From Pseudomonadota bacterium (GTDB lineage Bacteria; Pseudomonadota; Gammaproteobacteria; CALCKW01), in NCBI GenBank assembly GCA_039196715.1, contig JBCCUP010000009.1:21071-85070 (forward strand): a stretch of 64,000 bases of DNA, in the 5' to 3' direction. This document shows positions 8,363 through 16,584 of this stretch, piece after piece. The position numbers and the translations under genes are program-made. The number at the start of each line of letters is the position of its first letter. The stretch's first letter is position 1. The notes under the pieces are model-generated. The model did not search any database. It was not told where the DNA came from and worked only from the letters and a program-made list of their open reading frames with translations.

Positions 8363-9797
8363 AGACAAACAACACCGCGATGAGGGCGAGGCACAGGTAG
8401 CTGGTTCGGTCGCGTGCAGAGAACACGATCGGGTCGTCGTGCATCATCCCGCGGTGGGTCGCCATGATCATGCGCAGCAACCAGTAGAGCAGCACCACAC
8501 AGGCACCGAGCAGGATGCTCGGTTGCTCGTAGCGCACGACCACCTCTGGCGATTTCAGGTACAGCGCCATCACCAGAATCGACAGCAAGCCGGAGGTGAC
8601 GGCGAACTGCGCGATGACCTGCAAGTCCTTGGTGATGTACCCACGGCCGACGGTGTGTTGTGTGCCACGCTCCTCCGAGTCGAGCAGCTCAGCCTGCCGC
8701 TTGATGGCCGCGAGAGACAGAAAAAAGAAGAGCGAAAAAATCAGTAGCCATTCCGACAAGGGCGTCATGGTTGCGATGCCGCCAGCCAACAACCGTGTGG
8801 TGTAGAGCAGCGCCAGCACGATGATGTCCACCATCACCATCTTCTTGAGCGACAGCGAGTAGTAGGTCGTCAACGCCAGGTAGAACACGATGATGACCAC
8901 GAAGGGCCAGTTGATCGTCAGCGCAAGCAGCAAGCCGATGCCGAGGGCCCCGGCGGACAGGATCGACCCCCGCAGGATGGGCAGCTCGCCGGAGGCGAGC
9001 GGGCGGAACCGCTTGCGTGGGTGTGCGCGGTCGTTGCCGAGGTCGAACAAGTCGTTGATGATGTAGATGCCCGAGGCGATTAGCGAGAACGAGACAAAGG
9101 CGAGCACAGCCTCAATCGCGGCAGCGCTCTCGAATTTGTGTGCCGCCAGAACAGGCACGAAGATCAGCGCGTTCTTCAACCACTGGTGAGGGCGCAACGC
9201 CAACAGGGTGCTCTTGAGATCGACGCCGTCCCCTTCGCTGAGGTGGGTCTTCTCGATGCCGAGCGAATCGACCTGAGCACGCAGCTTGCGCGGTGCGTTG
9301 ACGGTAATGGCGTGTTCAGAGGCTTGCCACACTTGCAAATCAGGTTTGCTGTCCCCGGCGTAGGCGAAACCGTGTGGAAAGCGGTCGAGGAGAAAGCGCG
9401 CCTTGTGTTCCCCTTTGAGGTTGACCGCATCCGTCGTGCCCTGCACGTGGTCGAAGAGGCCGAGGTGGGTGGCGATGCGCCTGGCCAGCGTGTCGTGGGT
9501 GGCGGTCACCAGCGCGACCTCACCGCCACGCGACCGCCAGTCCCGGATCAGTTGGAGTACACAGGGGTTGTACGGCAGGGTCGCCACGTCTACCGACGAG
9601 CGTTCACCCAGGTAGCGTTTCAAGGCGCTCTTGCCTGAGAGCAACGCCCGCAGGGCCGCAAGCAGATTCAGGCAGCCGGTTGCCGCGGCGTTCCAAAAGG
9701 TCTCGTACAGCATGTCGGACTTGAGCAGCGTGCCGTCGAGATCGACGACCAGTGTGCGGGGTCCGGACCCGACGCCGAAAGGGGTTGAATTGCGCAT
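8349..9797 (-). CDS. HAD phosphatase-UbiA prenyltransferase fusion, DPPR synthase-like
   Basis: 482 aa with two domains. Residues about 15-185 are a HAD phosphatase: motif I VVDLDGTLL, motif II VTATHD and motif IV AGDSKPD. Residues about 200-480 are a UbiA prenyltransferase with NDLFDLGND followed by RKRFRP, and about eight hydrophobic helices. The UbiA part resembles decaprenyl-phosphate phosphoribosyltransferase (Rv3806c type), which puts ribose-5-phosphate on a polyprenyl phosphate. The fused HAD domain could remove the 5-phosphate, a job a separate PAP2-type protein is thought to do in mycobacteria. This is inference from domain logic. It is the first gene of the five-gene operon and follows a 305-bp AT-rich leader. 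Confidence 0.88.
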   Translation of the reverse strand: MRNSTPFGVGSGPRTLVVDLDGTLLKSDMLYETFWNAAATGCLNLLAALRALLSGKSALKRYLGERSSVDVATLPYNPCVLQLIRDWRSRGGEVALVTATHDTLARRIATHLGLFDHVQGTTDAVNLKGEHKARFLLDRFPHGFAYAGDSKPDLQVWQASEHAITVNAPRKLRAQVDSLGIEKTHLSEGDGVDLKSTLLALRPHQWLKNALIFVPVLAAHKFESAAAIEAVLAFVSFSLIASGIYIINDLFDLGNDRAHPRKRFRPLASGELPILRGSILSAGALGIGLLLALTINWPFVVIIVFYLALTTYYSLSLKKMVMVDIIVLALLYTTRLLAGGIATMTPLSEWLLIFSLFFFLSLAAIKRQAELLDSEERGTQHTVGRGYITKDLQVIAQFAVTSGLLSILVMALYLKSPEVVVRYEQPSILLGACVVLLYWLLRMIMATHRGMMHDDPIVFSARDRTSYLCLALIAVLFVYATQ

Positions 9798-10102
9798 ATC
9801 GCATCCGCTCCAGAAACCGTTTCAGAACAGTCGCTGTGATGCGCATCCTTGCGATTAGTGGTACAAAAACACCAAAACCTAACGAAACAGGCCCTAAAAA
9901 CACTGCTGGTTGTTTTCTTTTTGAAACAGGCAAATTTCGTAAATAACTGTATTATATAAAAATATCGGCTAGTCGAAACAGGTATACACGTCCAGTACAC
10001 GAAAAACCGTTTCTTCACCAAAAATAACAGTTGGACTATTGTAATAATTCGTTTGAACGACGACTTACAGATACTGCGCAATTAATGTCGTGAGACGCGC
10101 AA
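9798..10102. promoter_or_regulatory. AT-rich leader of the D-arabinose-type operon with repeated GAAAC boxes
   Basis: This stretch is far richer in A and T than its neighbours and has no convincing gene. It carries GAAACAGG three times in the same orientation (9884-9891, 9923-9930, 9975-9982). A perfect small palindrome GAAACCGTTTC (9813-9823) lies 16 bp upstream of the HAD-UbiA start, and a related AAAAACCGTTTC ends at 10013. Homopolymer runs and a TATTATATAAAAATAT stretch lie between the boxes. The likely role is the promoter region of the minus-strand operon, with the GAAAC elements as protein-binding sites. The AraC-type gene immediately upstream is a candidate regulator. No start site can be fixed. 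Confidence 0.5.
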
Positions 10103-10891
10103 TCAAGGCCGATGCCTGATGTCCCTCGGTCGGATCCCGAATCGCGAGCGGAACGCGTCGGCAAAATGCGATGGCGTCTTGAAACCGCACCGCTCGGCAA
10201 TCTCGGAAACCGGCAGGGCGGTGGTGTGCAGCATCGACAGGCTGTGCTCGAGTTTGGTGCTCAGGAGGATCTTCGCGAAGCCGGTCCCGCGTTGTGCGAG
10301 GGTGCGCCGCATGGTTGAGGCGCTCACGTTCAGGTGCGCTGCGACGGCGTCGGCACGCCAGTCGGCTCGCAGATCGGTTTCGATGATCTGCCGCACTCGC
10401 ACGATCGGGTCGTTCTCGCTCGGCAACGCGATGTGGTATCCGGCTTCGCGCAACCAGATCAGCGGTTCGACGACGCGGCGTGCGTGCAGCGCCGGTGGCA
10501 GGTCCGCTCGGGACAGGGTGTCCTGAATCAGCGGCAAAAGCGTGTGCGGGCGAAGCGGCGTGTTGCGCACGATCTGGATGTCCTGGGCGGTCCGGTTCGA
10601 CCCGGCGTCCCCGAATGTCGTTGCGACAAGGTCGTCGGCATAACTCAAGCCCACGGCTCGGTATTGCGCATCGCTGTCCGGTCGGTTCTCCATCGACACC
10701 AGCAGGCGCGGCGGAAACACCAACAGGTCACCGGCGGAGGCGAGCAGCTCGGCACGCGCTGACTGCACCCGCTTCGTGCCCTGCAGCACGAAGAACAGCG
10801 AGGTCTGGCGCACGTAGAGCGCCGAAAAGGTCGCTGAGGTGGCCTGGGAGATCTCGAAGAGTCTGACGCTGTCGTCGTTGGGGTCACTCAT
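10103..10891 (-). CDS. AraC family transcriptional regulator
   Basis: 262 aa from the ATG at 10891; three upstream codons are possible. The N-terminal about 150 residues form a sensor domain typical of AraC proteins, with a cupin-like strand pattern (SLFFVLQGTKRV ... GDLLVFPPRLLV). The C-terminal about 100 residues hold the two helix-turn-helix units: WRADAVAAHLNVSASTMRR and LPVSEIAERCGFKTPSHFAD, followed by FRSRFGIRPRDIR. No metabolic gene is directly attached. It lies on the same strand as, and just upstream of, the AT-rich leader of the D-arabinose-type operon, so control of that operon is possible but unproven. Confidence 0.9.
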   Translation of the reverse strand: MSDPNDDSVRLFEISQATSATFSALYVRQTSLFFVLQGTKRVQSARAELLASAGDLLVFPPRLLVSMENRPDSDAQYRAVGLSYADDLVATTFGDAGSNRTAQDIQIVRNTPLRPHTLLPLIQDTLSRADLPPALHARRVVEPLIWLREAGYHIALPSENDPIVRVRQIIETDLRADWRADAVAAHLNVSASTMRRTLAQRGTGFAKILLSTKLEHSLSMLHTTALPVSEIAERCGFKTPSHFADAFRSRFGIRPRDIRHRP

Positions 10892-11093
10892 CGCGCACAC
10901 GTCTGGGCTTGCGGTCCGGCCGCTGCAGGGAGTCTAGTGCACCGGAGGGATCGACCGCGTCGCGTCCGCCGAGCGGGTCGCCACCCGATCGTGGCCGAGC
11001 CTTGGCCCTCCCCGGTTGCCTGTGCGGGTGCTATGGTGCAGGGTCGGGACGCGCAACCGGACGCCGTGCGATCATAGCCCCGAGGAGGCAAGT

Positions 11094-11213
11094 GTGCACA
11101 TCGGCTTGATTGGCGGGATCGGACCTGCCGCGATCGACTGTCACGACCGAGGCGTGATCGCAGCTGCGCTGGGCAACTTCGACGCCCAAGCACACCCACG
11201 GGAGAACCCATGA
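11094..11213 (+). pseudogene. Aspartate/glutamate racemase, N-terminal remnant (39 codons)
   Basis: A GTG at 11094 follows a strong AGGAGG (11083-11088). The peptide starts VHIGLIGGIGPAA, the conserved N terminus of the aspartate/glutamate racemase family (usually M-IGLIGGMGPxAT), and has a short DRGVIAAA continuation. It then stops at 11213 after only 39 codons; an intact racemase has about 230. The catalytic cysteines are missing. The reading frame ends in an ATGA overlap with the following small membrane-protein gene, so the remnant may still act as a translated leader for it. The best reading is an internal and C-terminal deletion that left the ribosome-binding site and first residues. 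Confidence 0.6.
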
Positions 11214-11488
11214 AACGCCTGTTGAGGTCGCTCTTTTCCCCTCTGTTGACGTTGCTTGAGCGCGGCGATGGGCCGTACACCTACCGCGAGTCGTACCGCA
11301 AGATCCTGGTCGCGGTCGGCAGCCTGTTCTTCCTGCTCGCGGCGGCGCTGGTCGCAGTCGGTGTGACAACCGGCCAGGCCGGTGTTGCCATACCCGGCGT
11401 GGTGTTCTGTGCCGTCGGTACCACGGCCTACGTGGTCGCATTCCTCGGCTCGGACCGCGCAGTCGCAACCTTGTGGGGAGGGCGCTGA
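11210..11488 (+). CDS. Small two-helix membrane protein, function unknown
   Basis: 92 aa with a good Shine-Dalgarno (GGGAGAA) before ATG. An N-terminal amphipathic/basic stretch (MKRLLRSLFSPLLTLLERG) is followed by a short Tyr-rich loop (YTYRESYRK). Two hydrophobic helices follow (about residues 30-53 and 58-80), with a short cytoplasmic tail. I recognise no family. It sits directly behind, and overlaps by four bases, the racemase remnant. Confidence 0.6.
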   Translation: MKRLLRSLFSPLLTLLERGDGPYTYRESYRKILVAVGSLFFLLAAALVAVGVTTGQAGVAIPGVVFCAVGTTAYVVAFLGSDRAVATLWGGR

Positions 11489-11595
11489 CGCCCGCCGGGC
11501 CGCTGGGCAGTTCCTTGGGTCGTCACAGGCGCGTTCACGGCGCACAGCGACATCACCGCCGCTCGACGCGAACACCGAAACGCCGACTGCGAGTC

Positions 11596-12573
11596 CTATG
11601 GTGCACCCTCTGGCTGCGTGTCAATCGCTGCCTGTCCGACGTCGCCCATCAACTGGACTATGTGATGCGCAAGGGTGCGGCGGGCCAGCGCTGCCACGGC
11701 CTCAGGCAGCTGACCGAGTACGCCCCCGCGCGCCACCACGGTGAGTGTCCGAGACAAGCCTGTCACCGGTAGCGGTACGACGCGCAGGCGCATGTGCTCG
11801 ACCAGGCCGTCAATCAGCAGGGTGGGTGTCAGAAGGCTGAAGCCCATCCCGTTTGAAACGCACGCTGTCACCATGCTTGATCGGTCCGCTTGTACCACGC
11901 GTTTTGGGACGAAAGTCAGCCGCCTGAGATGCTGTGTCGTTTGTTTTCCGACTTGCGTGCTGTCGGAAAACCGGATCAGGGGCAGCTTGGCCTGAATCGC
12001 CTCCAAACTGTCGGTTCGTCCACGGTAGTCAGAGGGCAGGACCAACAGAAAGGCCTCTTGCAGCACCGCATGCCGCTCTAGGCCGTCGAGGTCGTAGATC
12101 GGATTGGAGGTGATCGCCAGATCTGCCTGTTTTGTCCGAAGCAAGCGCTCGTGGTCACCGCTCTGGCCGGCATGCAGACTGACGTCCTGCACGCCGAATT
12201 CGGATCTTGCGAGTGCAACCAGGCCAGGGGTGAGTGTGGTCGCGATGGATGCTTGCAGACCGACTCGTAGCACATTGATCGGACGCGGCCCAAGCCTGCG
12301 CATTTCCGATTCCATGGTGGCCAAGGCGTCAATGACGCTCGTCGCCTGGGCGTGCAGGCGCGCGCCGGCCTGGGTGAGCCGCACCGGTCGTGTCGCGCGG
12401 TCAAGCAGCTCGACGCCGTAGGCCTTCTCCAGGCGGGCGATGTGTTGGGAGGCGGCGGGTTGGGTGAGCCCGAGCAACGAGGCGCCGGCGCGCATCTGTC
12501 CGGTTTCTGCAACGGCCACCAGGACTTCGAGGGAACGCAATAACCCCGGACTGAATTGACGTGACCTTGGCAT
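11596..12573 (-). CDS. LysR family transcriptional regulator
   Basis: 325 aa, full length for a LysR-type regulator. The N-terminal winged helix-turn-helix spans about residues 10-70 (VAVAETGQMRAGASLLGLTQ, then PAASQHIARLEKAYGVELLD). It is followed by the linker helix and an effector-binding domain with the usual two lobes. It is divergent from the MttB-like gene at 12671, with 97 bp between the starts, the standard arrangement for a LysR protein controlling its divergent neighbour. The inducer is unknown; a methylated amine or a product of its breakdown is a reasonable guess from the target operon. Confidence 0.92.
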   Translation of the reverse strand: MPRSRQFSPGLLRSLEVLVAVAETGQMRAGASLLGLTQPAASQHIARLEKAYGVELLDRATRPVRLTQAGARLHAQATSVIDALATMESEMRRLGPRPINVLRVGLQASIATTLTPGLVALARSEFGVQDVSLHAGQSGDHERLLRTKQADLAITSNPIYDLDGLERHAVLQEAFLLVLPSDYRGRTDSLEAIQAKLPLIRFSDSTQVGKQTTQHLRRLTFVPKRVVQADRSSMVTACVSNGMGFSLLTPTLLIDGLVEHMRLRVVPLPVTGLSRTLTVVARGGVLGQLPEAVAALARRTLAHHIVQLMGDVGQAAIDTQPEGAP

Positions 12574-12670
12574 AACCGCCTGCAGCGACAGAGTATAAAT
12601 AATTCTGATACTACGTGATTGTTATTGCAGCTGCCGGACTTCGCTGCCAGTCTGGTGTAAGGAGGGCAGC
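12574..12670. promoter_or_regulatory. Divergent promoter region between LysR gene and methylamine operon
   Basis: The 97 bp between the two divergent starts include an AT-rich core at about 12595-12628 (AATAATTCTGATACTACG, then TGATTGTTATT). It has AATAA/TTATT arms and several T-N11-A spacings, which is the loose pattern bound by LysR regulators. An AAGGAGGG ribosome-binding site ends at 12666, five bases before the GTG start of the MttB-like gene. The operator assignment is inference from position and base composition. Confidence 0.45.
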
Positions 12671-14200
12671 GTGGTCGAAAAACCGGCAAAGCGACGGCGA
12701 AGGAAGGTGAGTGACAGGCCTGTGCTCGGGACGAGGGCACCCTATCTGATGCGCGGCCTGACGCCACAGAACGCGCTCAGTGAGGAAGGCCTGGCCACCA
12801 TCGAGCACAACGCCGACACCATCCTGGCCGAAATCGGAATGGACTTTGTCGACGACCCGGAGGTTTTGACGACGTTTGCCAACGCCGGTTGCGAGGTTGA
12901 CGGCACGCGTGTGCGGTTCGAACCGGGTTTTTGCCGTCGCACGATCTCGGCGACGGCGCCAAAGCAGTTTGTCCAACACGCACGCAACCCCGCAAATTCG
13001 GTGCAGATGGGGGGCAACGCGACGGTGCTGTGTCCGTCTTGGGGGCCGCCGTTCGTGCACGATATCGAGCGGGGTAGACGCTATGCTTCCCTCGCAGATT
13101 TCGACACGCTGGTGAAGTTGCACCACAGTTTGCCGTGGCTGCACCACTCCGGCGGGGTGGTATGTGAACCGGTGGATCTGCCGGCGAACAAGCGCCACCT
13201 CGACATGCTCTACAGCCATATCCGTTTCTCGGATCGGGCCTTCATGGGTGCGTTCATTGGCGCCGAGCGCGCCGGGCACGCGATCGACATGGCGAGAATC
13301 GTGTTCGGCGAGGCTTACGTCCAGGACAATGCGGTCTTGTATTGTGTCTCGAACACCAATGCGCCGCTGGTTATGGACGCCAACATGTCCGGGGCGCTGA
13401 AGACCTACGCCAGGGCGAATCAGCCCGTGGCGTGTACGCCCTGGGTGCTGACCGGTGCGATGAGCCCGTGCACGGTTGCAGGCACATTGGCTCAAGTGCT
13501 GGCGGAAGCGCTCGCGTGTCTCAGCCTGGTGCAGCTGATCAAACCGGGTGCGCCGTGCCTGATGGGGTCGTTCGCATCCACCCTCTCGATGCAAACGGGT
13601 GCGCCCACCTTCGGCAGTCCTGAAGCCGGGTTGATGGTGCTGGCGGCCGGTCAGTTGGCGAGGCGCCTCGGCGTGCCGTTGCACACGGTCGGGACCCTGA
13701 CATCGTCCAAGTTGCCTGATGCACAGAGCCAGCAAGAAGGGACCTGGGGGCTGCTGATGGCGCTGTCTGCCGGGGCGAATGTGGTGAACCACGCGACAGG
13801 GTGGCTCGAGGGCGGCTTGGTGACGTCGTTCGAGAAAACCCTGCTGGACCACGATCTGTGCGGCAAGTTGTGCCGGTTTTTCGAGGGCATCGATCTCAGT
13901 GAAAACGCCCAGGCCATGGATGCGATTTCAGCCACTGGACCGGGCCAGCATTTTCTCGGTTCCGAGCACACCCAGGCCAACTTCATGGACGCGTTGTTTC
14001 GGCCGCTTGCCGCTGACGACACCGCCTACGAACACTGGCTGGATGCGGGCGCCGAAGACGCCGCCACGCGTGCGGGTGGGCTGTGGCGAACGCAACTGGC
14101 GTCGTACCGCGACCCCGGCCTGGATGCGGATGTCGACGCGGCGTTGCAGGCCTACATCACCAGGCGAAAATCAGAACAACCGGACAGGAACTACTTCTGA
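12671..14200 (+). CDS. MttB family (trimethylamine methyltransferase-like) protein, non-pyrrolysine
   Basis: 509 aa from GTG. The fold is recognised from segments such as RGLTPQNALSEEGL, HNADTILAEIGMDF and GSEHTQANFMDALFRP at the C terminus, typical of the MttB superfamily of corrinoid-dependent methyltransferases. The reading frame has no internal TAG, so it is a non-pyrrolysine member; characterised non-Pyl members demethylate glycine betaine and other quaternary amines. A cognate corrinoid protein and reactivase are not seen in the window. The stop overlaps the ATG of the next gene (TGATG), starting a four-gene operon with two flavoproteins and an aminotransferase. Substrate unknown. Confidence 0.88.
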   Translation: MVEKPAKRRRRKVSDRPVLGTRAPYLMRGLTPQNALSEEGLATIEHNADTILAEIGMDFVDDPEVLTTFANAGCEVDGTRVRFEPGFCRRTISATAPKQFVQHARNPANSVQMGGNATVLCPSWGPPFVHDIERGRRYASLADFDTLVKLHHSLPWLHHSGGVVCEPVDLPANKRHLDMLYSHIRFSDRAFMGAFIGAERAGHAIDMARIVFGEAYVQDNAVLYCVSNTNAPLVMDANMSGALKTYARANQPVACTPWVLTGAMSPCTVAGTLAQVLAEALACLSLVQLIKPGAPCLMGSFASTLSMQTGAPTFGSPEAGLMVLAAGQLARRLGVPLHTVGTLTSSKLPDAQSQQEGTWGLLMALSAGANVVNHATGWLEGGLVTSFEKTLLDHDLCGKLCRFFEGIDLSENAQAMDAISATGPGQHFLGSEHTQANFMDALFRPLAADDTAYEHWLDAGAEDAATRAGGLWRTQLASYRDPGLDADVDAALQAYITRRKSEQPDRNYF

Positions 14201-16584
14201 TGCGCGTGATTGTGGTCGGCGGTGGTGCGGTGGGGTTGAGTGTGGCCTACCACCTCGCGCTTCGCGGCGGCTGCGATGTGACCCTGCTCGAACGGAACCA
14301 ACTCAGCTCCGGCACGTCGTGGCACGCGGCGGGCATTGTGGGGCCCTTGCGTGCGACGCCCGGGATGACGACGTTGGCCAACTACGCGCGTGCCCTCTTT
14401 CCGAGACTGGAACGGGAAACGGGGCTCGCGACGGGGTACCGTCAGACGGGTGGCTACTGGCTGGCGCGTCATCCGGCTCGGCTCGACGAGCTGCACCGGA
14501 TTGCCAGTGTGGGACGGGTGTCGGGCTTGTTGTCACGGGTGGTCGATTGCGAGGAGATCGCCATAGCGGGGCTCGAGCTGTCCGATCACCTGGGTGCGTT
14601 GCATGTGCCGGAAGACGGCAACGTGAACCCGGTGGACTTGTGTCAAGCCTACGCACGCGCCGCGGTGCAACGCGGCGTCAGTGTGCGTGAACACTGTGGT
14701 GTGGCGGGGCTCTGCGTCGCTGGCGGGCGCGTTGTCGGTGTCGAGCTGCTCGACGGCAGTCGGCTCGAGGCCGATGCCGTCGCACTGTGCACCGGCGCGT
14801 GGACACGCGAACTTGCCGCATCCTGTGGGGTTGCTGTGCCACTGCAGGCTGTCGAACACATGTACGTCGTGACCGAGCCCATCGCGGGGCTGCCTGACCC
14901 CTTCCCCGTGGTGCGGGACCTGGATTCGGGCATCTACCTCAAAGGGGATGCGGGCCGACTCGTTCTCGGTGGCTTCGAGCCGAATGCCATTTGTTGGGAT
15001 CCGTACGGTGCGGCCGGCGACACGCCGTTTCTTGAACTGCCCGATAACTGGACGCAATTCGAACCTTTTATGGAGGCCGCCCTCGCACTGATGCCGACGT
15101 TGGCCGACGTCGGCATTCAGCGATTCATGAACGGTCCTGAGAGCTTCACGGCCGATTCGCGGCCCTTGATTGGCCAGTGCAACGAACTCGATCAGCTGTT
15201 CGTGGCTGCCGGTATGAATTCCGTGGGCGTGATGAGCTCGGCCGGTGTGGGGCGCTTGCTCGCAAACTGGATCCTTGACGGGCGCGCCGACACCGATGCC
15301 TGGGACGTGGATGTCGCGCGCGTGGACCCGCTCGTGGCCTCGACGGCGCACATGGCGACGCGCATGCAGGAAGCGGTTGCGGACGTGTTTGCGCTGCATT
15401 GGCCTTACAAACAGCCCTCTGCCGGCCGTGACCTCAGGCGCTCGGCCCTGCACACACGGTGGGCAGACGCCGGCGCGGTGTTCGGCCTGACTGGCGGTTG
15501 GGAGCGGGGATTGTGGTATGCAAAGGTGCCCGCAGAGCGGCGACTGCCCTACAGCGTGTCGGCTCAGCCCTGGCAAGGTATCGCCGCGCGCGAGGCGGCC
15601 GAGTTGTCCACCGGGACAGCGCTGCTGGATCTTTCGCCGTTTTGCAAACTGGCGCTGTCGGGTTCAGGCGTGCTCGAGGGGCTCAATTGGCTCTCCTGCG
15701 CCGAGCTCGATGTGGCCGTGGGCTGTTCGGTGTACACGCAATTGCTCAACCGCGAAGGCGGCATCGAGATGGACGTGACCGTCACGCGACGGGGCGGGAA
15801 TCGCTTCGATATCACCTCGGGCGCGGCGACCCGCTGGCGCGACCGTGCCTGGTTGCGGCGTCAGTTGCCCGCGTCGGTCCGCATCGATGATGTCAGCGAC
15901 GCCTATTGCGTGATCGGCGTCATGGGTGCCGGCAGTCGAGTGCTGCTTGGCAGCCTGTCGAGCGATTGGCAGCCGGGCGCCTTTGGCAGCGTCTCGGACG
16001 CCACGGTCGCCGGTGTGCGGTGCCGCGTGACACGGCGCAGTTTCGTCGGGTCGCTCGGCTGGGAGGTGAGCGTGGCAGTGGAAGACGCTGTCACGGTCTT
16101 CGACGCGTTGGTGGCCGGCGGGGCGCAGGCAATGGGCCACTACGCCGTAGACGCGTGCCGAATCGAGAAGGGCTTCAAACACTGGGGGCACGACCTGGGC
16201 CCGACACTCACGCCGCTCGAAGCGGATCTTGGATTCTGTGTTGATTGGCAATCCGACTTTCAGGGCAAGACGGTCCTGGAGGCGCAACGCGACAGTGGCC
16301 TCACGCGCCGACTGCAACTGATGGCGGTGGAGGGTGCGCCGCTGTTGTTGCACGACGAGCCGATCTTCGAGTCCGGCACTTGGGTCGGCGTGTCCACGTC
16401 AGGTGCTATCGGTGCGCGTACCGGACTGGCTCTGTGTTTCGCGTTGCTCGATGTGGCCCCGGGAGAGTCGCGTCGTGACACGGTCCGGCGTCGATTCGAG
16501 ATTGAGGTGGCCGGTGCGCGCTACGCCGCTCGCGCCTTGGCCCGCCCACCGTTTGATCCACGTGGTTTGGAGATGCGCGCATGA
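14200..16584 (+). CDS. Dimethylglycine/sarcosine dehydrogenase-like flavoprotein with GcvT domain (first copy)
   Basis: 794 aa. The N-terminal about 400 residues are a DAO-type FAD oxidoreductase: GGGAVG near residue 7 and GTSWHAAG, whose His42 corresponds to the covalent FAD attachment site of dimethylglycine dehydrogenase. The C-terminal half is an FAO-M/GcvT folate-binding module (CRIEKGFKHWGHDLGPTLTP, then LEADLGF). Such enzymes oxidatively remove N-methyl groups and pass the one-carbon unit to tetrahydrofolate. It overlaps the MttB-like gene by one base and the second copy by four bases. The exact N-methyl substrate is not determined by sequence. Confidence 0.9.
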   Translation: MRVIVVGGGAVGLSVAYHLALRGGCDVTLLERNQLSSGTSWHAAGIVGPLRATPGMTTLANYARALFPRLERETGLATGYRQTGGYWLARHPARLDELHRIASVGRVSGLLSRVVDCEEIAIAGLELSDHLGALHVPEDGNVNPVDLCQAYARAAVQRGVSVREHCGVAGLCVAGGRVVGVELLDGSRLEADAVALCTGAWTRELAASCGVAVPLQAVEHMYVVTEPIAGLPDPFPVVRDLDSGIYLKGDAGRLVLGGFEPNAICWDPYGAAGDTPFLELPDNWTQFEPFMEAALALMPTLADVGIQRFMNGPESFTADSRPLIGQCNELDQLFVAAGMNSVGVMSSAGVGRLLANWILDGRADTDAWDVDVARVDPLVASTAHMATRMQEAVADVFALHWPYKQPSAGRDLRRSALHTRWADAGAVFGLTGGWERGLWYAKVPAERRLPYSVSAQPWQGIAAREAAELSTGTALLDLSPFCKLALSGSGVLEGLNWLSCAELDVAVGCSVYTQLLNREGGIEMDVTVTRRGGNRFDITSGAATRWRDRAWLRRQLPASVRIDDVSDAYCVIGVMGAGSRVLLGSLSSDWQPGAFGSVSDATVAGVRCRVTRRSFVGSLGWEVSVAVEDAVTVFDALVAGGAQAMGHYAVDACRIEKGFKHWGHDLGPTLTPLEADLGFCVDWQSDFQGKTVLEAQRDSGLTRRLQLMAVEGAPLLLHDEPIFESGTWVGVSTSGAIGARTGLALCFALLDVAPGESRRDTVRRRFEIEVAGARYAARALARPPFDPRGLEMRA

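Noticed and set aside
9668..10081. 137-codon frame through the AT-rich leader
   Set aside because: It runs in the wrong frame into the HAD-UbiA gene, and its upstream part is low-complexity and aromatic without any domain, as expected from AT-rich noncoding DNA.
12611..13852. 413-codon minus-strand frame opposite the MttB-like gene
   Set aside because: Antisense to a well-supported gene with conserved motifs; no start signal or recognisable domain.
12671..14200. Possible pyrrolysine (in-frame TAG) in the MttB-like gene
   Set aside because: The frame is open for 509 codons without any internal TAG, so this is a non-pyrrolysine member.
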